From NCBI RefSeq assembly GCF_950295315.1, contig NC_080168.1, positions 64,255,838 to 64,319,837 of the forward strand: 64,000 nucleotides of DNA. The letters run 5' to 3'. Made by a program: the position numbers and the translations under genes. Below the pieces are notes generated by a model. The model worked only from the letters and a program-made list of their open reading frames with translations. It made no database searches and had not been told where the DNA came from. The stretch is from Erinaceus europaeus (Eukaryota; Chordata; Mammalia; Eulipotyphla; Erinaceidae). The first letter of the stretch is position 1; each line of letters begins with the position of its first letter. This document shows positions 42,715-52,977 of this stretch, in pieces.

Positions 42715-44450
42715 GGATTTTATATTGATTTTCAAATTGTAAGACAACAAGGATATAATTCCACACCTTTCCCACCTCCAGAGTTCCATGTCCCCATCCC
42801 CTCCATTGGAAACTGCAGTAGTTCTCCCAAGGTCACAGATGTGGGTTGACTATTACTTCTATAACTATCTATATTCATATATGTATTTTTGTGCATTTTT
42901 TTCCTATGGTCCTGTCTTTTCTTCCTTTCTAAATCATACCAACACCTATTACTACTTCAAAATGTCCTTTCTTTTTTTTTTAACCTCTTCTCTTGCTGGG
43001 GCCTGATGGAATTGGGGTTCAGACCCTTCTGGTCATCTTTTCCTAACATTTCTCCTCCTCTGGGAATATAGACCAAAATTCTTTATGGGGTGCAGAAGGT
43101 AGGAGTTCTGGGTTCTGAGTAATTGCTTCTCTGCTGGACATGGGTGTTGACAGGTGCATCCATACCCCCAACCTGTTTTTATCTTTCCCTAGTGGGGCAG
43201 GGCTCTGGGGAGGGCAGGTTCTGGGACACATTGGTGAGCTCGTCTGCCCAGGATGTCAGGATGGAATCATAGTAGCATCTGTGATTTGGTACAGTAAGAT
43301 AGAAAGCAGGACAAATTGTTTTACAAACAGGAACCATAAAGTAGGAATAGAGCAGATGGGAATAGGGATTTTAAGGTGGGGAGAAACTAGGATTTGGGGC
43401 CCGTGACTGATAATTTTTGCTGGAGCTTGATAGCTAAGCTGCAGGTGGATTAAAAATATTGTCAGGAAAAATGTAGTCAAGAGTTGAGAATAAAAAAGAA
43501 AAGAGGGAGTCGGGTGGTGGCGCAGCAGGTTAAGTGCACATGGTGTTAAGCGCACATGGTGTAAAGCGCAAGGACCGGCGTGAGGATCCCGGTTCATGCC
43601 CCTGGCTCCCCACCTGCAGGGGAGTCGCTTCACAAGCGGTCTGTCTTTCTCTCCCCCTCTCTGTCTTCCCCTCCTGTCTCCATTTCTCTCTGTCCTATCC
43701 AACAACAACAACATCAATAACCACAACGTTAAACAATAAGGGCAACAAAAGGGAAAACAAGTAAATAAATATAAAATAAAATAAGAGTTGAGAATAAGAC
43801 TAGAAAGCTAGGTCAGGACAATATGTATTTTATAATTAACTACCACATTGATCTGACCCAGGGCCCATGTCTATTCATATTTAGCACAGGAGTCTGTATA
43901 ACCTCTGATTCCATATCAGTCTGAGTTCACAGTCCAGGGTCACAGCTGGGAACACTCTAGGCTGCACTCATTTCAGGACTTCTTCCTCGAATGGCAGAGT
44001 AAGTTGACCCAGCCTCCCTTCAGACAGTCATGCAGTGCCTACCATTCTTAGTTTATAGTGAGAGCAAGGTTCTGGAGAGGCCCTCAAAAGGGCTTATGAT
44101 GATGTTCCTGATGGAAGTGACCAGTGATGGTGAAGAGAGGGATCTATTAGAGGTCTAGGCCCATCATATCTACTTGGGAATCCAAAGACTCCCTGACTAG
44201 GGCCCCAGGTGATTGGGTGACCTGGTATTTGCCAAAAAGGCCATCATTAAAGTGTGCCAGTTTCTTGTCCTTTTTCAGCATTGAGTGTCATTTGTTATAT
44301 TGAAACTGGTATTAGGTTTATGAGGTCTGGCCTCACCATAGGGAGGATTTTAGTGGGGTCTTATTTAACCCCAAGTTTTACTGCATTTACTTGTTTGATG
44401 ATTCCAATAAAGGTTGTCATAGGGACAATAATTGTCCTATAGTTGGTAGG
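42715..44450 (-). mobile_element. longest LINE-1 3' fragment, with nested SINE
   Basis: Starts (tail side) with cacctttcccacctccagag and runs through ggaaactgcagtagttctcc, gctgatgg-type and gggtgcagaaggtagg segments. Non-coding, about 1.4 kb after removing the SINE at 43494-43792. The right limit is uncertain. Confidence 0.6.
43494..43792 (+). repeat. type A SINE in L1, 15-bp TSD
   Basis: aagagttgagaataa at 43479-43493 and 43793-43807. The head carries a tandem duplication of the A-box neighbourhood (two copies of ttaag[t/c]gcacatggtg). Confidence 0.92.
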
Positions 44451-44720
44451 TATTTTTTTTTTTTTGCTAGTATTATCTCTTGGCCACTTGTATACAGTAT
44501 TTCTTCTAATGATTATCAGTTGGTGATGGTAATGTTGACGCTTTCAGGAGAGATTATGAGATGTATCTTACTTTTGTGTAGTTAGTTGAGGGGCTAAAGA
44601 TTTTGTGCCAGGAATCATTGTTATGTGATAGTATTGTCCAACATCGCCCCCTTCTGGTGAGGGAACAAATGTCAAAATTCAGTCTGTCCCTTTCTCTGAA
44701 TGAAAAAGTGAGACCTGGGG

Positions 44721-44893
44721 TGGCCAGTTGGTGGCGCACCTGGTTGAGTGGACATGTTACAGTGTGTAAGCCCCTGGTCCCCACCTGCAGGTGTTAGTCT
44801 CTCTCCCATTCCATCTCCCCCCCCTTCCCTTTCAATTTCTGGCTGTCTCTATGCAATAAATAAATACAGATACTTTCTTTAAAAAAAAAAAAG
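44721..44893 (+). repeat. type B SINE, first of three serial insertions
   Basis: TSD gtgagacctgggg at 44708-44720 and 44894-44906, perfect. Confidence 0.92.
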
Positions 44894-44906
44894 GTGAGAC
44901 CTGGGG

Positions 44907-45156
44907 GCGGGGCGTTGCACAGCAGGTTAAGTGCTCATGGCTTAAAGCACAAGGATTGGTGCAAGGATCCCAGTTTGAGCCCTCTGCTCCCCACCTGCAG
45001 GGGGTGGGTGTCGTTTCACAGGTGGTGGAACAGGTCAGGAGGTGTCTTTCTCTCCCCATCTCTGTCTTCTCCTCTCTCGATTTCTCTCTGTCCTATTCAA
45101 CAACAATGACAGCAACAACAATGATAGACAACAAGGGCAGCAAAAAGGGGGGAGGA
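44907..45156 (+). repeat. type A SINE, second serial insertion
   Basis: Bordered by gtgagacct at left and gtgaggccct at 45157-45166. No (AATA)n tail; ends gcaaaaaggggggagga. Confidence 0.85.
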
Positions 45157-45166
45157 GTGAGGCCCT

Positions 45167-45374
45167 TGGGGCTAGGCAGTGATGCATCTGGTTAAACACA
45201 CACATTTCAGTGCACAAGGTTCAAGCCCCCAGTCCCCACCTTTAGGGGGAAAGCTTCACGAGTGGTGAAGCAGGGCTACAGGTGTCTCTCTGTCTCTTTC
45301 CCTCTCTAGCTCCCCGTCCCCTCTCAATTTCTTTCTGTCTCTAATAATAAATAAATTAAAAATATTTTTTTAAA
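45167..45374 (+). repeat. type B SINE, third serial insertion
   Basis: Bordered by gtgaggccct and atgagaccct (45375-45384). Confidence 0.85.
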
Positions 45375-45432
45375 ATGAGACCCTGACTCTGTAAAACAGA
45401 TAAATAAATAAATAAATAAATAACAGTGTGAT

Positions 45433-45545
45433 AAGGAGCCAGAGAAACAGCTTATCTGGTAGAGCACAGAACTTGCAAGCCTCAGGACCCCAACTTGATC
45501 CCCAGCACCATATATATTGGAGTGGCTTTTCTCCTTCACAGGTGA
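45433..45545 (+). repeat. type G SINE
   Basis: agaaacagcttatctggtag and aacttgatccccagcacc; preceded by (AAAT)n at 45401-45422. Confidence 0.7.
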
Positions 45546-45656
45546 AATTCTATGTCATAGAAATCCAAGCTTGAAAATATTTTGAGGAATATCTGTATAG
45601 CAGTGGAGAAAAAAAAAAATTTCAAGACAAATCCTGTCACTAAAGAATATTTGCAA

Positions 45657-45688
45657 AACATTAATCCTCCAATAAAGAAATTTAAAAA
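45657..45688 (+). mobile_element. 32-bp LINE-1 tail insertion
   Basis: aacattaatcctccaataaa plus A-rich end between perfect 15-bp copies of aaagaatatttgcaa at 45642-45656 and 45689-45703. Confidence 0.65.
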
Positions 45689-45703
45689 AAAGAATATTTG
45701 CAA

Positions 45704-45893
45704 GGTGGTGCACCCAGTTTAGTGCCCATATTACCATGTATAGGGACCTGGTAAACTAGATCTGTAGATGTCTGTCTTTCTCCCTCTCCCCTTTCATTTT
45801 CTCTCTTTTTATTAAAATAATAATAATAATAATAATGGCTTCCTCAAGAGTGGGCTCATTGGACAGGCACCCAGTGGCAATAAAAAGAAAGGG
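45704..45893 (+). repeat. B-long SINE, head-truncated
   Basis: ggtggtgcacccagtttagt start, (AAT)n in the middle and a degraded 3' module. Confidence 0.65.
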
Positions 45894-45922
45894 AAAAAGG
45901 AAGAAAGAAAGGAAGGAAGAAA

Positions 45923-46146
45923 AGGGGCCAGGTAGTGGCGCACACCTGGTTAAGAACTCACATTACGGTGTACAAAGACCCAGGTTCAAGCCCCTGTTCC
46001 CCACCTGAAGGGAGAAAGCTTCACAAGTGGTGAAGAAGGTCTGCACGTGTCTCTCTTTCTGTCTCTCTCCTTATCTCTTCCTCCCCCTTCAATTTCTGTC
46101 TGTCTCTATTTGATAATAAATAAATAAAAATATTTTTTAAAAAATG
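45923..46146 (+). repeat. type B SINE with 14-bp TSD
   Basis: aaggaaggaagaaa at 45909-45922 and 46147-46160. Confidence 0.85.
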
Positions 46147-46469
46147 AAGGAAGGAAGAAAGATTGGTTATGCAATTTGTGTTTTCATGATTCCATTACTT
46201 TTAGGGCAGAGGCATTAGGAATTTTTTTTTTTTTTTTTTTTGGTTTTTGTTGTTGGTTTGTTCATTTCCTTTTCTCTAGCGTAGCATTTGTTAACATGGA
46301 AAGGTGCTTTGATGCCCAAGGAGTATGTTTCTGCATGGCTGTCTGGTATAAGCAGGCAGCTTGAGCCATTTGCATTGCTACCCACGGAGAAACCCATGCT
46401 GCCGTTTTGGTGGAGAGAGTGTATTGCTGCTCCCCTAACATATTCCCCTTCTCCCCCTCACACCTATAG

Positions 46470-46562
46470 GGGCTAATGCAGGAGATCAATGATCTGAGGC
46501 TGAGGATCAGAGAAATGGACAGCGAAAGACTTCAGTATGAGAAGAAGCTTAAATCAACCAAA
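46470..46562 (+). CDS. PPFIBP1: PPFIBP1 coding exon 6
   Basis: A 93-nt, 31-codon phase-0 exon with acceptor cacctatag and a strong donor gtaagt. It encodes GLMQEINDLRLRIREMDSER and LQYEKKLKSTK, continuing the coiled coil. It lies 309 bp before the next exon of identical length and phase, so either can be skipped without a frameshift. Confidence 0.95.
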
Positions 46563-46871
46563 GTAAGTCTTCTGGGCAGCAAGCAATCTGTAAAGCAAAT
46601 GCCCCCTCCAAATCTGTGATCAGCAGTCTAGATGTAAAAGATGTTTCCTGTGGTGCAAGGGACGATGAGGGTGTTAACTCTGCAAGGGAATACAGGCTTG
46701 GCCCTCTCAAATTCAAACTCTGCCTTTCTGAATAAGAACCAGGGCTTAGAGCCTCTGATGGAGTAAGACTTGTCCTTTCTCTTAAGTACCTCACCTCCTT
46801 TATTACTGACACTAATCTTTTTTTGTTTCTCCTCATCTGGAGTTTTCTTTCACTCTCTGTCTCTCTGCCAG

Positions 46872-46964
46872 TCTGTAATGGCCAAGCTTTCTAGCATGAA
46901 AATCAAAGTGGGTCAGATGCAGTACGAGAAGCAGCGGATGGAGCAAAAGTGGGAGTCGCTGAAG
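46872..46964 (+). CDS. PPFIBP1: PPFIBP1 coding exon 7, likely cassette exon
   Basis: A 93-nt phase-0 exon with acceptor ctctgccag, encoding SVMAKLSSMKIKVGQMQYEK and QRMEQKWESLK. Its donor reads AAG|gtggag, a poor match to the gtragt consensus, and read-through meets a stop within three codons. In-frame length plus a weak donor fits optional inclusion; from memory, human liprin-beta-1 isoforms differ by a 31-residue block here. Confidence 0.93.
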
Positions 46965-47094
46965 GTGGAGTAGTTTGGGGTCCTGGGGTCCTTGGCCTGC
47001 TGCCCCCAACTGTGTCATTTTGCTGTGATGGTGGTTTCAGTGGCATGTGCATTCCTTCTCTGTGTGTGTGAGTCACCTGTGTTCAAAGAGATTT

Positions 47095-47225
47095 GTTTAG
47101 GGCCCTCAAGATAGCTCCCCTGGGTCGTGCACCTGCTCTGTGATGCATGTGACTCAGGTTCAAGCCCAGCCTTCATCATGCTATGGGATTCTGTGATTGT
47201 CATGTCTCTCCCTCTCTCCTACTAC
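47095..47225 (+). repeat. type G SINE
   Basis: ccctcaagatagctcccctg and gactcaggttcaagcccagc. Confidence 0.65.
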
Positions 47226-47353
47226 CTTTTTCTTTTTTCTTTTCTTTTCTTTTTTTCTTTTTTTGGATAGAGACAAAGCGAAATCAAGAGGGAAGGGGAA
47301 GACAGAGATGACAGAGATGGGAACAGTGAGGAGGAGCAAAGAAAGACCTGCAG

Positions 47354-47706
47354 GGGGTCGGGCGGTGGCGCAGTGGGTGAAGTGCATGTGGCGCAAAGCG
47401 CAAGGGCCGGCGTAAGGATCCCGGTTCAAGCCCCCGGCTCCCCACCTGCAGGGGAGTTGCTTCACAGGCGGTGAAGCAGGTCTGCAGGTGTCTGTCTTTC
47501 TCTCCCCCACTCTGTCTTCCCCTCCTCTCTCCATTTCTCTCTGTCCTATCCAACAACGAATAGCGTCAACAAGGGCAATAATAATAACCACAACGAGGCT
47601 ACAACAACAAGGGCAACAAAAGGGGGAAAAAATGGCCTCCAGGAGCGGTAGATTCATGGTGCAGGCACCGAGCCCAGCAATAACCCTGGAGGGAAAAAAA
47701 AAAAAA
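47354..47706 (+). repeat. type A-long SINE (nested 1)
   Basis: Near-consensus, with gtcgggcggtggcgcagtgg head and module aggagcggtagattcatgg. Perfect 13-bp TSD. Confidence 0.93.
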
Positions 47707-47719
47707 GAAAGACCTGCAG

Positions 47720-47860
47720 AACAGGGCTGGGTGGTAGCACACTGGGTTAAGCACACATAGTACAAAGCAAAAGGATCCCGGTTCAAGCCCCCCATTCCCC
47801 TATCAGCAGGAGGTTTGGCTTCATAAGTGGTGGAGCAGGTCTGCAGGTGTCTATCTTTCT
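47720..47860 (+). repeat. type A SINE, 3'-truncated (nested 2)
   Basis: Head to gcaggtgtctatctttct, where the next SINE begins. Confidence 0.8.
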
Positions 47861-48190
47861 TGGGGGCCAAGTGGTAGTGCAGTGGGTTAAGAACACATGG
47901 CATGAAGTGCAAGGACCAATGTAAGGATCCCAGTTTGAGCCCCTGGCTCTCCACCTGCAGTGGGGGGAGTCACTTCACAGGTAGTGAAGCAGGTCTGCAG
48001 GTAGGTGTCTGTCTTTCTCTCCCCCTCTCTGTCTTCCCCTCCTCTCTCCATTTCTCTCCGTCCTATCCAACAACAACAGCGATAATAATAATGACAAACA
48101 AAAAAGACAACAAAAGGGAAAAAAATGGCTTCTAGGAGCAGTGGACTCATAGTGCAGGCACCGAGTCCCAGTGATAACCCTGGAGGCAAA

Positions 48191-48222
<32 letters not shown>

Positions 48223-48231
48223 GGAAGGAAG
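47861..48231 (+). repeat. type A-long SINE (nested 3)
   Basis: gggggccaagtggtagtgca head, full module, 20-nt A tail then GAAA/GGAA repeats. Confidence 0.9.
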
Positions 48232-48644
48232 GAAGACCTGCAGACCTGTGCCATTACTCTGAAGCTTTCTCCCTGCAGGTGGGGGTCAAGGGCTTGAACC
48301 TGGGTCTTTGAGCATGGCAACACGTGTGCTCAACCAGGTGCATCACTACCTGGCCCCTCTCCCTCTGTCTTTTTCTATTTGAAAAGCCATCCTGGTGCAG
48401 TGAAGCCCCAGTGAGGACAGAAATGAAACAAAGCACAAGTGTGAAGTTGAATAAAGGGGCAGCATGACCTCCGATAGCCTCTTCAGAAACATCTGAACCA
48501 ATAGTGATAATGACAGCTTATAATGAAGCCTCATGCTAGACTCTCTCAGCTCCAAACACGGTTTTGAATCAGCTATATAGTTTGTCTCTTCCTGGGGACT
48601 TTCTCAAAGCTGACTGTATACATCACTCACCTCTAAATGGCAAG

Positions 48645-48795
48645 GAAGGTAAGAAGAGAAACACAGCTGGTGCACCAGGCTTTCATGCCCGAGGCTCTGT
48701 TGGTTGCAGGTCCAGTTCCCCACACTGACACCTTCCAGAGCTGAACTCTGATCTATCTCTGTCTCCTTCATGGAAATAAAGAAAGAAAGAAAATT
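48645..48795 (+). repeat. type D-like SINE
   Basis: tttcatgcccgaggctctgt and caggtccagttccccacac. Confidence 0.6.
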
Positions 48796-48944
48796 AAAAA
48801 CTACAGGGCCACATCCATCTATGCCACTGAGCATAATCAGTCAGGCAGTTAGAACACGTTTCTGAACTTTTAATTTCTGTGTTAAGTATGCCCAACAAAA
48901 CTCGATCTTTACTGAATTGAATTCTTTTATTTTCTTTTAAACAA

Positions 48945-49150
48945 ATTCATTTTTTTATTATCTTTATTTATTGGATAGAGACAGCCAGAAATTGAGAGGA
49001 GAGGGGGAGGTAGTGAGGGAAGAGAGACACCAGCAGCCATTCTTCACCACTCATGAAGCTTTCTCCCTGCAGGCGGGGACCAGGGTCTCAAACCTGGTCC
49101 TTGTGCACTGTAACATGTGCACTCAACCTGGTGTGCCACCACCTAGCCCC
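48945..49150 (-). repeat. type B SINE
   Basis: tattatctttatttattgga tail; head ends tgccaccacctagcccc. Confidence 0.88.
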
Positions 49151-49267
49151 TGAAGTAAATTCTTTACCAAGGTGAAAATGAAAACATTAAATCTATGATC
49201 AGTAATCTGTAATCAAAATATATGTTAGAACACTGGTCTCAGGGTCATTCTTAGTTATATACTTTTC

Positions 49268-49420
49268 CTTTATTTTATTTATCTATTATTATTATTATTA
49301 TTTTACCAGAGCATTGCTCAGCTCTGGTTGATGATGGTGCAGGGGATTGAACCTGAGACTTTGGAGTCTCGGGCGTGAGTGTCTTTTTGCATAATCATTA
49401 TGCTACCTACCCTCCGCCCT
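49268..49420 (-). repeat. type D SINE
   Basis: gagcattgctcagctctggt and ggggattgaacctgagact. Confidence 0.85.
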
Positions 49421-49990
49421 ATACTTTCTTTAAAGAAGGAATCTGTCTTTTACAGATTTTTTTTCACTGCTGTGGGAAATTCTGTCTTTCTTTTTTAGTG
49501 ATGGAATGGTTACTTAGCACCCCCTGGATCTGGCTAAAGCTCTCCAATTCCTGCTCCCTTACCCATGGAGCGCGAGTGCCATCTTGAAAAACTGACTAAA
49601 TATCAAGCAGGAATATCTATAGGCTGCATTTTAGTTTGCTTGTTACGATGCTAAGTAAGCATCTAACTTGATTCTCTGATGAGCTTGGCTAGATTCTTTG
49701 TTTAATTCTAGAGGTAATCACTTTGGAAAAGATTTCTTCTCAGTTTGATCATGAATGAACCTGAAACAACTCTTCCAGGGTTCTTACTGAATGGGCTTTT
49801 ATTCCTTGTCTTGCTCCCTTGCTGTCTCTGTTTGTCTGTCTTGCTTCTCTGTTTGCATCCATATTCCTGTAGTCTTTTGTGTGTTTGTTTCATTCACAAA
49901 ATCATATTTTTCACCACAGTTCACACATGCTTTCTGTGTGTTCCCTTTTAGCCAGAACCCACCATTATGAAATTAATTTATTCTTTGTAG

Positions 49991-50105
49991 GACGAGCTGA
50001 CATCTCTGAAAGAACAGCTGGAGGAGAAGGAATCTGAAGTCAAAAGACTACAAGAAAATCTGCTTTCCAAGATGAAAGGAGAAGGAATTGAAATTCTTGA
50101 TCGAG
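49991..50105 (+). CDS. PPFIBP1: PPFIBP1 coding exon 8
   Basis: A 115-nt exon with acceptor ttctttgtag and donor gtaaga, ending in phase 1. It encodes DELTSLKEQLEEKESEVKRL, then QENLLSKMKGEGIEILDR: strongly charged coiled coil. The single leftover G can be completed either by the microexon at 52645 or directly by the exon at 55367; both begin with AT, giving Asp. Confidence 0.95.
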
Positions 50106-50240
50106 GTAAGAGTGGGAAGTCCATATTTATCAGCTTACTTTATTAATTCTTCCACGAGCCATAGAAGGAATAGCAGAAGCCATCTTGACCCCCCAAATAG
50201 GAAACTCTCCTCCTGCTCCTCCCTCAGCACGTGCGCGCAT

Positions 50241-50241
<1 letters not shown>

Positions 50242-50308
<67 letters not shown>
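50242..50308. repeat. (CA)n microsatellite
   Basis: About 66 bp of perfect CA repeat, 137 bp after PPFIBP1 exon 8. Confidence 0.97.
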
Positions 50309-50309
<1 letters not shown>

Positions 50310-50897
50310 CCTCTCTATCTCACTCTGCTGTGCTTCTGAAGCTCCTAACTTGCTTCTCAACAGCTGGGGAAGGGGTGAGTGGGAAGGGCAGTCTGGCTTT
50401 TACTGGGTGTTTGTTGTAGATTCCCAAATTGTAAATCAATCCTGTCCATATTGGAGAGGCCATGGAGTGTTCACGGTCAAGAAACATGAGGTGTATATGC
50501 TACTAACAGCAACACTGGAGACAGATTAGGAATGATTCATGGATTCCCAAATGAATTTCCTCTTCAGTGAGCTTGAGACCTTGTGAGATTGCGAAACCTT
50601 TCCTGCCCCTTTGATAGAAGAGAGATTTCATATCTTTGGAAAGCCAATGGAAATTTTGTTCTGTTCATCAAGAAAGCAAAAGAAAAAATTAGCTTTTTTT
50701 TAAAGTACATGAATTTTTTTTTCAGATTTTTCCCATAACTGAGAAGATTTTTCCTAAATCGTATGTGAACTCTTAATTTTTCAATAACTCAGTTGTACTT
50801 GATAGAAAATAACTTGAAGGAAAAGCATTTTAAAATAATATTTGCAAATGTAAACACATGTGGCAACATTTGGCCAGATTCAGCTTTTAAGAAAAAT
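50309..50897. other. intron sequence, repeat-poor
   Basis: AT-rich unique intron; nothing recognised. Confidence 0.45.
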
Positions 50898-51031
50898 GTT
50901 TTATTCATTTGCTTACTTATTATTTTAGACAGAGCACTGCTCAGCTGTGGTGGTGCTGGGGATTGATCCTGGGACCACACAGCCTGAAGGCATGAAAGCC
51001 TTTTGCAGAACCATTATGTTGTCTCCCCAGA
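50898..51031 (-). repeat. type D SINE
   Basis: gagcactgctcagctgtggt and ggggattgatcctgggacc. Confidence 0.8.
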
Positions 51032-51137
51032 TCCAAATCCAGCTTTTGTTACTATAAGTGATGGATGTGACTGTCAATAACCAAAGTGATTTCTGATCCA
51101 TTGGAAACAAAACAAAAACTCCACTTTGGTAATACCT

Positions 51138-51440
51138 CCCCCCCCCCCCCCCGGCCTGGTGAAGCTTCTCCCTGCAGTTAGGTAGTGGGGGCTCAAACCC
51201 AGGTCCTTGTTCATGGCAACATGTGCACTTAACCAGGTGTGCTACCGCCCGGCCTCCTTTTTCTATGCAAAAATGTGTCAGGACTTGGTTCCAACAACCC
51301 AGTAGTTCAGAGTGGTGAAATCACACCCCTAGTACCCCCCCACACACACACACCCATACCAGCTTCTTCCGAGGATTGAACTAAGGATCTCATGGTTGAG
51401 AATCCAATGCTTTATCCACTGTGGCACCACCCAGACCACT
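51138..51440 (-). repeat. poly-C, type B head and type C remnant
   Basis: 15-nt C run (51138-51152); type B 5' half to 51258; type C in reverse at about 51290-51440. Confidence 0.65.
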
Positions 51441-51463
51441 TTTTTTTTCTTTCTTACCAGCTT

Positions 51464-51476
51464 TTTAAAAAAAATT

Positions 51477-51515
<39 letters not shown>

Positions 51516-51717
51516 TTTGTTATTGGATAGAGACAGAGAGAAATTGAGAGAGAAGGGGGAGATAGAGAGGAAGAGAGACAGAGAGACACCTGCAGACCTG
51601 CTTCACCACCTGTGAAGGGACTCCCCCGCAGGTGGGGAGCCGGGGGCTTGAACCGGTATCCTGACTGGTCCTTGCGCTTTGCACCATGTGCAATTAACCC
51701 GCTGCGCTACTGCCCCA
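51464..51717 (-). repeat. type A-like SINE with 11-bp TSD
   Basis: cttaccagctt at 51453-51463 and 51718-51728; (TTTA)n tail of about 45 bp. The body mixes A-type head with B-type gatagagacagagagaaatt middle. Confidence 0.85.
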
Positions 51718-51749
51718 CTTACCAGCTTCTTAAAGAAAGGTTTATTTTG

Positions 51750-51847
51750 GGGGGCTGGGCAGTAAGGACCAGCGTAAGAAGGATCCCACTTCGAGCCCCC
51801 ACCTACAGGGGAGTCGCTTCACAAGCAGTCAAGCAAGTATGCAGGTG

Positions 51848-51878
<31 letters not shown>

Positions 51879-52063
51879 GTCTTCCCTGCCTCTCTCCATT
51901 TCTCTCTGTCCTATCCAACAACTACAGCAATAACAATAATAACAACAACAAGGGCAACAGAAATTGGAAAAATGGCCTCCAGGACCAGTGGATTCATAGT
52001 GCGGGCACCAAACCCCAGTGATAACCCTGGAGGCAAGAAAAAGAAAGGAAGGAAGAAAGAGAG
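51750..52063 (+). repeat. type A-long SINE with 18-bp TSD
   Basis: aaagaaaggtttattttg at 51732-51749 and 52064-52081. The head lacks the A-box region (ggctgggcagtaaggaccag). Confidence 0.92.
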
Positions 52064-52087
52064 AAAGAAAGGTTTATTTTGTGAGAC

Positions 52088-52190
52088 AAAATGAGACCAG
52101 ACTATACTGCTCAGCTCTGGCATATGGTGGTACTGAGACTTGAACCTGAGGCCCTCATGCTTCTACTTTGAACCATCTCTGTGGCCCTCG
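52088..52190 (-). repeat. type D/C SINE remnant
   Basis: atactgctcagctctggcat and gagacttgaacctgaggcc. Confidence 0.6.
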
Positions 52191-52201
52191 ATTCTCTATC
52201 T

Positions 52202-52469
52202 ATTTTTTTTTAAAGAAAATTTTTATTTTTTATTTTTTCCCTTTTGCTGCCCTTGTTGCATTATTGTTATTATTGTTATTGCTGTCATTGTTGTTGGATA
52301 GGACAGAGAGAAATTAAGAGAGGAGGAGAAGACAGAGAGGGAGAGAGAAAGACAGACACCTGCAGACCTGCTTCACCATTTGTGAAGCGAACCCCCTGCA
52401 GGTGGGGAGCCAGTTCTTTCATTTTGCGCCATGTGCGCTTAACTCGCTGCGACACCGCCCAGCTTCCTT
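52202..52469 (-). repeat. type A SINE with 12-bp TSD
   Basis: gattctct[a/t]tct at 52190-52201 and 52470-52481. It is about 165 bp before the PPFIBP1 microexon. Confidence 0.88.
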
Positions 52470-52644
52470 GATTCTCTTTCTAACCTCACACAGAGCACTG
52501 TGTCCTAGAGCCCATGTCCCAGAGTCTCAGATTAGGGCTTCACAATCAAGTCCTTAGGTAGGACACTAAATAGCAGGGCTCTGGAAATATCACTGGTTGT
52601 TGTTCTGTGTGCTAACCTCTGATTCTGTGGGTCTCCCTGCACAG

Positions 52645-52677
52645 ATGAAAGTTTAAAACAGAAGCTCAAAGACAAAA
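52645..52677 (+). CDS. PPFIBP1: PPFIBP1 33-nt microexon (alternative)
   Basis: The acceptor ccctgcacag ends at 52644 and the strong donor gtaagg starts at 52678. Entered in phase 1, the 33 nt read DESLKQKLKDK plus one base, keeping the downstream frame and changing the next residue from Asp to Asn. Human isoforms carry a similar lysine-rich 11-residue insert at this junction, as I remember them. It is short enough for most gene finders to miss. Confidence 0.88.
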
Positions 52678-52977
52678 GTAAGGTTCTCAGCATATCTCCA
52701 TCAGCCCATGTATTCACCACAAGCACAAGCCGGGCTGTTCTCTGCACATGCTCCCACACATGGCTCTCCCCACACATGTCCAGCCACTTCATCGCTAAGC
52801 TTCTCATTTCTGCAGCGAGTTCAGCACAGAGGGTGGACAGGCAGGCGAAAACAGGGCAGCAGCAGGTGGTTTGTGCAGGGGGTGGTGTCAGAGAGAAAAC
52901 ATGGCTCCACTTGCAGAGACAAGCTGGTTCTTTCAAGGTCTGTCCTAGTTGAGAGCTCGTTTTCACGCCCCCCCCCC

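Larger units (their letters stand above)
47241..48357 (-). repeat. type B SINE host split by three SINEs
   Basis: Host parts at 47241-47353 and 48244-48357. The host sequence gaaagacctgcag recurs at 47341-47353, 47707-47719 and (gaagacctgcag) 48232-48243. Confidence 0.85.
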
